This document shows positions 25,601 to 37,600 of a DNA stretch of 64,000 bases, piece after piece; the stretch's first letter is position 1; every line of letters begins with the position of its first letter. The DNA is taken from contig JAUIRK010000923.1 in the NCBI GenBank assembly GCA_030549495.1, forward strand, positions 248,001 to 312,000, in the 5' to 3' direction. This DNA comes from Nectonema munidae (Eukaryota; Nematomorpha; Nectonematoida; Nectonematidae). Under the pieces are notes generated by a model. That model was given only the letters and a program-made list of their open reading frames with translations. It made no database searches and was not told the DNA's origin. The position numbers were made by a program, and so were the translations under genes.

Positions 25601-28600
25601 GATCTAGAGATCCTGGAAATTCATCACAACCAAAGAGTAGCATATGGTGCACAATTTTACCATTTGCATGAGGAATAAATTCTTCTAAACGTTTAATCAT
25701 TGTTTTCATGTGATGAATTTATATTTGTTGTCAGATAATAGTTAGGAAATATTTACAAGATAGATTTGACTTTTTACCGAAATAAACGAAAATAAGCTGA
25801 ACGTTTGCAAAACTTTCACAAATTTTGATTTTTAGAATTAAAAATGATGAAATAAATTTCAATGTTTTGAAATATTCAGAATAAAAAAATATTTTTTTTG
25901 TTTTTATCAAAAATTTATATTTAAGTATATTTTTTATAAATTTTTATATTTTTCATTAAATATAGTTAAAAGCATTGAAGAAATACTACACATTATTTTT
26001 AATTTGTTTGAAAAAGTTAACATTTGAAAAAGTTTTGACAAGATTTCGATTTATTTCAATTTTTTCAACTGAAAAAAATGAATAAAAAGATATTTTTTAT
26101 TTTTGATTTCTAAATAGCAAAAAACTTTGAAATATGTTATGTCATTTTCAATTTGTTCAAAAAAATTCCATTTTCAAATTTTTTTTACAAGATTTCAGTT
26201 TAAAAAAATTATATTTTTGAACTTATCATAAATATATTCAATAGAAAGAACAAAAAAAATATTTTATATTTCAAAAAGCTAATAACATTTTAATTTTTTT
26301 ACTTTTGTTAAGGTATTTGTCCACCATCAAATATGGCTGTGTTCTTAGAATTAAAATTCAAACAGTGAATAATGACGGGCATTTTGGTACAGTTTTTAGC
26401 AGCATGCGCAAAAAAATAAACTTGTTTTCTTTTCCCTGCCTAAAATAATTCCGCCGCGAGCTTCAGTCTAAAGTTTTTTTTCATAAATCAACAATTGGTT
26501 ACTGCCAAAATTTATTTATAATAATTAAAGCTTGGCGAAGCAAACACCTAAATTTATTTTAAGGATTTCTTTACAGAAAGGTCATTTAAAAAGAGAGCCC
26601 CAAAAAATTTCCAAAAAGGATGGAGAGAGAGAGGTTGTCTATTATAAGATTGAGGAGGAAAGTGATCAGTGGCTTTAGCTTTAGAGTGTGCTGCCTGAGT
26701 CAGGTTATGATTTTGCGGCGCTCTGGTTAAAAACAACTTATTGTTAAAATGACGAGATTACCTATAATACAATTTTCACATTCTCAAATATGGTATGCTT
26801 TAAATATACACAACAAAATCATTAAAAGTGAGTTTCAATTCAATATAAAGTTTTTGAAAGTTACAAGTTCAATATTAGGCTTATTTACAAAATGAAGAAA
26901 ATAATTTTGTATTATCTTCATTAAAGTTAATTGCAGCTCGGGAAGATTCGCCTAAACAGGCAGAAAAAACGAGTTGACTTTTCAGTTAAATCCATTTGAA
27001 TCCGCATTTTTTGAGTTGAATCAAATCCTTTATTTTATCATGCTTTTTCGATCCTAGGAGTTGTATTATTTTTTCCACGCAAATCAAAACTTTTCTTTCA
27101 AACTGCCAAACCTGAAGCAACAGCATTTGGCATTACTCTTTTCATTTTCTAAGCAGTTTAATTGTTTGGCTTTTTTTTACTAAATCACCAAAATATTGGC
27201 GTTGAAAGTAACTAATCCTTTTTATCAATAAATCCGCTTGCAATTATTCACTTTCATTGTAGCGGAGACAAAATGCTTCTTAAAGCGAAAGTTTAAGAGA
27301 TTATTCTCAAAGAAGAAAATACTTGAGTATATATTTAAGGTAAACGCTTTCGGGATTGCTAGAAGGATCTTTAGGCCCAGGATAAAAATTCTAATAAAAC
27401 CAGGGAATATCCTCTTTTAGTATAAGCGTGTGCTTTGTATAAATCTGCACCCTTTTCTATCTCTATGTGTATGATTGTGAATTTTTGTATGTATACAACA
27501 TATGTAAATATATGAGTGAGTGCCTCTAAAAATGTGTGAGTTTCTTATCTCTCTCAGTGAAAGTTCTTATGATCTCAGTGGAATTTTTAAAAATACTGCA
27601 ATTTTTTTGATTCACCTGAATATTTTAGAGGTGTACCTATCAGAAATTAAATCTTTAAAAATTGTGTCATGTCATTTCATCAATATGGCTTGCACAAAAA
27701 AAACTTCGTCCAAATCGACACGTCATATTACTTCAATGATCGCCTAAGATGAACTTCAAATAAGCCCAAAATTGTTTCCAATCTGTGTCAAATTTGATCT
27801 CTAAGTAGAAGTATATATCAATTTTGTAGGTATCGCTAACACTCGTGTTTAATCCGCTAACGTGGATAATCCGCTTCCCAATCATGAGCTATTACTTTCA
27901 GGAACATACCTATCATGTGTGTGGATAATCCGTAGCGTAACTTTAGAAACACTGATATTATATAATATAATATTTACATAGGATAAAGAGAAGGAATACA
28001 AATGAAGAAATGGGTTTCAAGGGATTAATCTATATGCTGGTGGAATATATATTATTTATATGCGTTTTGCCTATTCTCCTTCCCACATTTTTCTATTTCA
28101 ACTTCTTTTTCCTCGGCTTAAATTCTGTTTACGTAGAGATAATAATCCGCCGCCCCTTTTTTCAGTCAAATTATTCTCGTAAAAGCGCGGATTTATACCC
28201 AAATTTTGATTAAAAAAAAGGTGAAGCTTAAAAGTGTCCTTTTTACACGTGAGAAATAGGATGATGTATATTCACCATTTAAACTAGCATGTTAAAAATC
28301 GCCAATAGACCATGTTTGAGCTAGAACCAATAAATAGGATCCCAAATTCAGAGACAGTGTTGTTATATGCAAAGCAATTTTGACTTACGAATGTAGAGAG
28401 TGACATTTTCATTGATTTCAGCGGCATGACACCAATAAACATCTGACTGAATAAATATTTAAAACAAAAAAGAAGAGGTATACTAAAAATAAAATGCTTG
28501 CATTGATAAAAGATTAAAACAAAGGAGATGAGATGAGCTTTTTTAAAAAATACTTTGTTAATTTATCAGCATCAAATGCGGTTCTTTTAACAAAATTAAA

Positions 28601-31600
28601 AAAATATATCTTGAAACAAAGCTTGCTTATCATCACGTAATCTTAGAAAAGGAAGAGAAAAAAGGGATAGAAAGTTTTGGGCAATATTTAGCGATAAAAT
28701 AATTTTGAAAACAATATTTTATCTTGTTTATTTTGAGAACGATATAACGGAATCTATTTTTACTTTATCTGTGTTTGACAAACATGGAAAAGGGTATTTC
28801 GTTTACTTCTTTTAATCTTTTCAAGAGCATTGTGAAACCAAAGTCGCATAGAGTAAAAATATCTGCTTTAACCCTATTAGTGCCAGGGCTAAATTTGTCA
28901 AAAAATATTAAAAAATATTAATAAGTTTTTATAAATATTTTTAATGTTACATATATATTTCAACTATGCTGAATTCAGTGGTATGCCCATTTTTATCAAA
29001 ATCAACCAAACCTGTCAATAAATTGATTTATATTTGACAGCTCATCACAAAAAAGAACTTTTTATTGAAATAATTATATAAAGTTTTTTACACATATATA
29101 CTCTTTTTCAAGTACTGTTTACTGGTGATATTTGTTTTTTTTTATGAAAATCAGTCAAACCTGACAAAAAATAATTTAAATATGACATCCCATGTTAAAA
29201 TTAAAATTTTTATTCTTATAAAAAGTTTTTTATACATATATACACTTTTTCAAGTATGTAGAATTTAATGGTGATGTACATTTTTTTTATGAAATCAATA
29301 AAACCGTCAAAAAATCGATTAAATATGTAAATCAATGTCAAATATATAAATTTCAAAATAAATTCTACTTTTAGTATTTCTTTGGTATTTATTTTCTTAA
29401 TTTATTTAATAAACTAACTTTAGATGTTCACTTAAAATATTCGATTCTTCAGTAACTTATGTATCTCAATTGGACCTCTATCTTTTTGGCTACAAATTCG
29501 TTATCGGCTCGTAGTCTCTACGTCATATCTTCTATACTTTACAGCAGTGGTTCTTAACCTGGGGGTAGTGACCCCTTTGGGGGTCGTTTGAAGTTTTTAC
29601 AGGGGTCATGAAAAACTTTTGGTATCAAAAAGTGTATCCTCATGAACGTCTTTCCATCAGTTGCAAAACTATTTCTATTTAATGTATTCATTAATGCTGA
29701 TTGTATGATGCAATCAATTAATAATTGTGCCCTTAAAATCAAACATCATTTTAAATCTCACACATATTGCTTGCAATCAAGCAATTGAAAACTATTTTCC
29801 GAAGTTAAATAGCCGTTCTAATGACATTTGGATCACCCGACCTTTTTCAGTGAGCGAAAGTAGCATTGTTGACTCTGATGTTGCTGCCAAAGTGGAGTTT
29901 CTTCAAATAAGAGAAGACAGTCAGTTAAAACTCGAATTTTTCGAGCAAGCACTTCCATCATTCTGGGCCAAATTAAAAACCGTTTATCCTATTCTTTCCA
30001 AACGTGCTATGCTTTTTTTGATACCGTCACCTTCAACTTATCGTTGCGAGAGTGGATTTTGTGCAATGATGTCTTTAAAAACAAGTGCACGTAATAAGCT
30101 TGCAATTGATTCAGACACGAGATGCTGTCTGTCGAGCATTAAACCATGTTTTGAAAAACTTTTGTCTGACAAAGAATACAAGCCTTCGAATTAAAGTATA
30201 CTGAATTTGTTAGATTATATTAATTTAAATAAAATTTTTCAATTAAACTTTCTTTTAACAAGTGTTTTTATTATAAAATATAACATGTAAATTTTCTTGT
30301 TTTTAACTTTAAACGGCTGAATCAAAAAGAATTTTATAGGGGTCATAAAAAATTTTTTCATAATATTTAGGGGTAAACAGATCCTAAAGGTTAAGAACCA
30401 CTGATCTATATCTTTGTTAATAGCTTAGAATGACTTTCAAACACTTTCTATAGCCTTCTTACATACTTCTAATACCATTCGTATATACTTCTAATACAAT
30501 TTTTGGGTACGTTATTGATTATTCATCTGAGAACCAAAGAAAAATCCAAATTGTCATAAAAATTTTTTTTAACATAGACAGACAGGGAATGTTTTATACA
30601 TCAATCCCCTGACTATATTTGGCCTATAAATGTCTAAACATGTCCACAATCACGATCGCCTTTTCAAATGGGGTAGTGTTGCACTATCGTGCATGTAAAA
30701 AGCAATTTTAATTGGAAAGAAGTTGTTCAATGTTATAATGCTTTGATAGGTTAATTTTGGTTGAATGCATTATGTTTGAGTATCGCACTATACGTGCATT
30801 GTAGCAAATACAGTCTATGCCGGTCTCGATCAGGTCAGCGGTTGCATAGCAATATCCCAAAAACACCCGAAAGTTCGTTCGGAAAAATTTGGGGTTATGA
30901 CCCTGATTAGAGTATATTCATTAACCCTAAAATTAGTTTCTTTTTTGTAATTATTATTTATTTTTACTTTTAAATTGAACCCTTTCATTCATTCAATTTA
31001 TTAAACATCAATTTTTCAGAATAAAAAATATTTTTCATAAAAAAAGATTTAAATGCAAAATAACTGAGAAATAATGTTTAATTCCTTTTTAATAGGAAAT
31101 TTTAAATAATAATGACATTGACACACCCGCAGAATAGGTGAAAAACTTTATTTCTTCAAACAGGTTTCAGATTCTTCAATTAATATATATTATACTATTC
31201 GAGATATTCCATTTAAAGACGAAAATATTTAACGTTACGGATATGTGTAAAAGTTACAATTTCGCACATCCTACGCTTTGCACAGTATAAAATATCCTAT
31301 TTTTAACTTATTATTTTCAAGCGATTTGGAGAACGAGGGTTTTTTTCGAAGATTTCATATTTATCCCATAGCTAAGTATAATTTGATAGGTCATTCTAAA
31401 ATAACTTTTCAAGCTGATTCCAACGGTGCAATGATTTTTCCATATTTAATATCGTTCGCGATCCACCGGTACCTGAAAACAGCGAAAAAATTAAAACTTT
31501 CCAAATTTTTCATAAAATAAGCCTTTTCTGACTAAATAAAGTACGATGTATCGGAATCCGTAGATCGAATGATCAAATCTAGTGCTTTGTTTGAAACGCG

Positions 31601-34600
31601 AGTTTGACAAATCCCAAAAAAAAATTTTTTCATTTTTAAAATTAAACTTTTTAAAACGGATTCTAGACCTATTTAATATATTACGAATCTGTAATAAGAT
31701 TTTGAATATCTCTTATAATTACCAAGTTATAAAAGATTTAACTTTTCTACTAAAAGACCTTTCGCTCTTAAAATCCAAATAATAAGTCAGGTCAGTTTTT
31801 AATTGACATCTTTCAATAGATTTCGTCGAGACGAACATTTTGATACTCATTATTATAGATTTTGACTTGTAATTCAAAAGTTATAGCCGATGATTATCTT
31901 TTTAACGCAAAAGGAAAAAAATGGACAAATTCAATTTAAATTAAATATCTTGATAGGGACTAAATTTTAACATGTTAGCATTTATGCCAATTTTGATAAC
32001 TTAACTATTGTAAATTTCTAGATTTCCTACCATTCTTAGTTAAATGATAATTGTAACCCTTAGATGATAAGCTATAGATTTAAAATTTTTAATTTGTAAA
32101 AGAGGAACTTCTTTTTCAAGGTCAAAATCTTTTTTTGAATCACCCAATATTAGATCATTACACCACTTTCTAGTTCATTAGAACATGGTAGATCTTCCAT
32201 TTCAAGATACATATTTTTTTAATTATTTCTTTTGATCACACGATCTCTTTTCAATTAGTTTTCAGGTTGATTACTTCTCTAATACAAATCTTCAAAAGAT
32301 TTTATAATACGTTTTGTATTTTTTAAAATAAATATTTCATAATCAAGATGATTGTAGAAAGTATTATAAGCCAAAATATACAAAAAAAAAGTATATTTTT
32401 ACTATATAACTAATACACAACAATTTTTTTAAATTTTTTTACAGAACTGATTCAGGCATACATGACTAAATCAATTGCCACTTCCAGATATTTTTTAACC
32501 GTATTAGCCAAAATCCAGTACAGAAATAAAATAAGCATAGTCGATTTGGTATAAAAACAGATATTTCATGTAAAATTAGAGAAATTTGGAGAGGGTTTTT
32601 AGAAGTAACCCGCAAATTTGATTGACACTGACAGATATTTTAAGACCTCTACATGTGAAAACTGAGTTCAAAAATGAAAACAGCATGGCCGATTTAGTAT
32701 AAAACATATATTTTATGTAAAATTTCAAGGAATGTTTTTGGAGACAATTTTTAGATATATACCGCAAATTTAATTAACACGTATAGGTATTTTCATATGT
32801 TAAATGTAAAAAATGAGTCCAGAAATGAAAACAGCATGACCGATTTAGTATAAAAACATATATTTTATGTAAAATTTGAAGGAATATTTTATTAGATATA
32901 TTTCTGATCAATCAAATTTTTGATAGATATTTCCTAAAAAGTAGTCATGATTATTGATTTAAAGTGTTATTTTATATAATTATAAATTTTCATGGTAGTA
33001 TATAATATAGTCCCTAAGTTATAAGGTTAAATATAGATAATGTCAAAATTTTACTGAAAAATTAAAATTTTTGATATTGATTGACAGTTTTGGACATGAA
33101 AGGGTCATTCAACTACCATGAAAATGGTTTCAAAAGATGCAGCTAGCGATTTTTGGAAAAGTCACGAAATTTGAAGGGATATGATTCAGCCAATTTTGTA
33201 CAATTTATTTTTACGTGAAGGGATTAACCCTCACGGTATACCGTTTTAGGTTGACTTATCCCGTATAAGCCCCTACAAAATGTAGTTTACATTTTTTTGT
33301 AAATAGCGTTATTAATGCATGAAAAAGCTATTTTCTCCTGAAAGATAAATTTTTTCACCTTCAGTATATGCGTTTTTTTGTAAAAAAAAATCGTTCAGAA
33401 ATATGATCAATTGAAAAAAGGAAAAGGCAGAATTATCATAAAGTAAAATGCAAGGTTAATGAAAAAGAAGTTTAGTTTGCAAAAAAAAGGGTTGTTTTGT
33501 AGTAACAAATAATAAAATAGTTATGCCCTTATTTGTAAACGCACTGTTTAAAATAAATAATATTTATTCCACAAAAAAATTTTTAATGTTTGAAAATTTT
33601 CATTGAAATCAAATGAGATTGAAAGACTTTTGATTTTGATTGAAATACTTCACTTTTTATTTCGTTGTTCAAACTTCTCCTATTCAAGCTTTCACAGGCA
33701 AAAGAAAAAGAAAGTTGCTGAGAGAAGTTTTTCAAGAAAAACCAGTATATATGCATTATGCTACTAAACATCCAACATATTGTAATGGAGTAAAACCGGC
33801 CTTCGATTTGTCTAACGACGACAAGTAAGTATCAATGCCTGCTTTTGTGTGCTTATAATCCATTATGATGTTGGCTTTATCACATTCACTTAAGATCTTT
33901 ACTTTAGAGTGCGAAGAACTAAGTAAAAGAACATTATTTGCCTTTTTTGGAATTTTGTTTCATGAGCATAAAGTGTCAATATAGAAGAAACTTCCCTATT
34001 TTTCACAGATTTGAAAGTAACAGGGATTTCTTATTTATTCGCCCAAGAAGAGTTATGAGAGATTACTTCTCGTCCACTATTTTCATATGCTATCGGAAGA
34101 TTTGTGAATCACTTGCAAGGTTTTTATGAACTGAACCATCATTTCTTTTTCCAGAATATATATAAGAGTTTAGTGCAAATCCAGTTGACGATTCCCAAGC
34201 CTAAAAAATCTTTATGCTATATTTTCGAGGTTTTAAGGGCATACAGGTTTTACAGGGGAATTTTTCCTCTATATCCTATAAGCTGCTCATCTCCTGTAAT
34301 GAAGGCTTCTAAAATATAATACTTGATAAGGTTTGTTTTGAACATAATCCAAACTTCCAGCTAATCGATTATTCTCCTTTCTTTCCTGTTTATTTCGGTA
34401 ATTATAGAATCTTAGTGGTAGGAGAAATAATTCACTCTCGTTATACCATTCACAGATCTATAAAATGGACGGTTTCAAATTTTGTAAATCGCACAGGTTG
34501 TCTCTATCACTTGCAGCTCTAATCAAGAGACCGAAGCAAGAAAGAATTTCCTAATACGAAAAATTTTTCATATAGTTTGGATACTTTCCGTTCTTTCTAT

Positions 34601-37600
34601 CCGACATGAAGCTATATCTGATATCATTTAGCTTTACGATTGGTGAACTTCAGAATATTTCTAACATTGAATTCAGAATATAAGAGACGTAAAGTATCTT
34701 TTTAATTCAACATTAGCGTTTTTGATTCGAAAATAATAATGTTTCTTGATCATGATCTTTTCACCAAAGAGTATACTAGAGTAAATTATGTTACCACAAG
34801 TTTAAGTTGAGGAAATATCTTCGCCATCAATCTCAGAATCTTCGAAAAAAACATTTATATCACTCTAATCACCTTCAACATCAATATAGTAAGCAGGAAT
34901 ATCAATTACAGAAACATCAATCATTCCTTCATCACCCTCTTCTTGACTTTCAATGGGTATGGATTTCAGAAGAAATATTTTTTTGGAACGAGAAAGGATT
35001 ATTATGCATTTTCCACAAAAATAAGAAAGGAAAAAAGCTTATAAGAAAAATCAATAATGAAAGATTATAGAGATTTGATTATAGATTAAAGCATTTTGTA
35101 GTAGCCTATACGGATGAAAAAGATTAATTGATTAATCTGTCAAATCATACTTTCTTGTTGTGTCTTTTCACAGACAACAGTTGAAGAAAAATTAGACATC
35201 GTCCTAGCAGGAATTGATTGTAACGTTAGAAACTTTACGATTGGAGATAAATTTTGACAGCGTAATTACAAATTGTAGTTAACCCAAACCGAGCTATCAG
35301 TAGCCACAAAAGAATAGGAGGGGACAGATAAGATAATTGAAATATTTAGATATCATAATTAAATTTTCAACGGGCCAGAAATTGTATCAGGAAGCCTGGC
35401 CCTACCCCTCCCTTGGCTAGAATCCTTATAATGAATAATAGTGTAATTTATATCACAAAATTTTTGTATTACTAACTGAAAAGTGTTGTCAAATAAGACT
35501 TAAATACCTTATGTGTGAAGTACTTGGTATAAGTGAAACCAGGTATAGGTGAAATAATGGTAAACGGAGAAGCATTGAATGTGGAGAAGAATTGAACATT
35601 TTTCTTTTTTTTGATCTTGCCGCATTTGATGCATATGGTTTGCTTTCTACGCAAGAAGCATTTATTTTCCTCATCACTTCACTGCCACACATCGCATAAT
35701 CACTTCTCACATCACATTTTCACACTTATTCACAATAATTAGTGTGGAAGGGGAAAGGCAGACAATTTTTAAGTGTCTGAACTGAACATTTTTCTTTTTT
35801 TTGATTTTGCCGCATTTGAAGCATATGGTTTGCTACTAATAAAAGAAGCATTTATTTTCCTCATCACTTCACTACCACACATGTTTTACTATACCTCACT
35901 ATCATTATTTTCATAACTCTTTATTGCTTTATTTTTTTCTTTCTTAATTTGTTTCATTTGAAGATGCTTATTGAAGGTTACTTATATTTAAAAAAAAAAG
36001 AGTTTTTTAGTACTTTACATTATTATTGTACAAGACCGTCGTGTCCAGGTAAACTTTTTTATTTCAAGTTAATTTTTGAAGCTATTTTTATATTAACTTT
36101 AATAAAATTTTCATATTTACTCTAGCACTAATTAAATAAATAGTTTTTTGATTTTTTTAAATTCTATTTGAATACATGCTTAGAATTACGTTTAGAACAG
36201 TTTGAAAGTTTAATATAACTATTTTTACATCTGAAAACGTTAGATACTTTGCAATTAAACAATTTTTTTTATAAACTCAATAAAATATATGATAGTTTTT
36301 TTATTAAAATGTTAAAAAATAATTAATTTTTTTAAATAATGTAATCTTACTTTATAAATAATTGTTAGATAGATTGGTTTTTTGCTTATTTAAATTTTAT
36401 TTTTCTAATTTTTTTTGTATTTTTACTTCTAAAAATTATAGGTTTATGAGAGTAGTGATCAATAACACATTGTTATTATATAAGTTTTATTATGAGGGAT
36501 TTTTTTAATTTATTACAAATTTTAGGAAGAATTATCTACAAAAAAATGCAGCCATGACACCACTCAAAATTGTATTACACAATCATGATAAAATAAATGA
36601 AAGAGTGGCTGAATTCAATAGAAAAATCAAAGATCAGGCAGAAAACTCTATGAAAGCAACCAGCCTTATTTATCAGTAATTTTTTGAAGAAATATAACTT
36701 TTAATTAAAAAAATTTTTTTAGAGATAACTTGTCAATCTTAACTCAGGATGATAGAGAAAGTACATCATCAAGACAAACAATTCTCCGAAGAATTCGATA
36801 CAATAAAAAAGATTAAATCCCCCAAAATTGATTACCTTTACAATCCCCGAAAAATACCAAACAATAAATGGGGTACCATTTTTACAACTGGACAAATATG
36901 TTCCATCAAATAAAAGGCTCATAGTATTTCATGGCAAAGTTTTTAATTATTTAAATCAAGTTACAACAATCGAAAATATTTATATTGATGGTACTTTCAA
37001 AAAATCACCTGACATGTTTCTTCAAATCGTAACAATTCATACTTTCCACAATAAAGTGCAGCTACCTATTTTGTATTCACTGGCTTGTGATAAAAAAGAA
37101 GAAACTTACAGGTTTTATTTATCATTTCTAATTTTTTGGTTTAACATTGTTGCATTTTATTTAAGAGAAATTTATAAAGTTTTAAAGTTACATGTTAATG
37201 TTTCTCAAGTAAAGACTATTACATCCGATTATGAAAGTGCTATTTTATCTGCTAATAAAAAAGTTTTTTTACATAAAATTTTTACTAAAACTATAATATA
37301 AAATTTTTTTTTAGGAATTTCCAAATGCACAATTTACAGGCTGCTATTTTTATTTTTCCCAAAGTATTTATAGAAAAGTCAAAGCCTTAGGTTATGGAAG
37401 ATTATACTCAACAAGCGAATCATTTCGCAAGTGTATCAAATTTTTACTTGCTCTTGCTTTTCTTCCACCTCTTGAAGTACTTTTTATTTTAATTCATATT
37501 ATATGTTCAGATATTTTTTTTAACTATACAAGAATAATTTTTTTAATTTTATTTATAATTGTAATCTTTATATATTTTTTTAAATTTTAGGTTAAAGTAG

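Noticed and set aside
34807-35070. His/Gln-rich open frame
   Set aside because: Biased composition from ATC/CAT-rich sequence; the neighbouring frame is Ser-rich but stopped. No domain.
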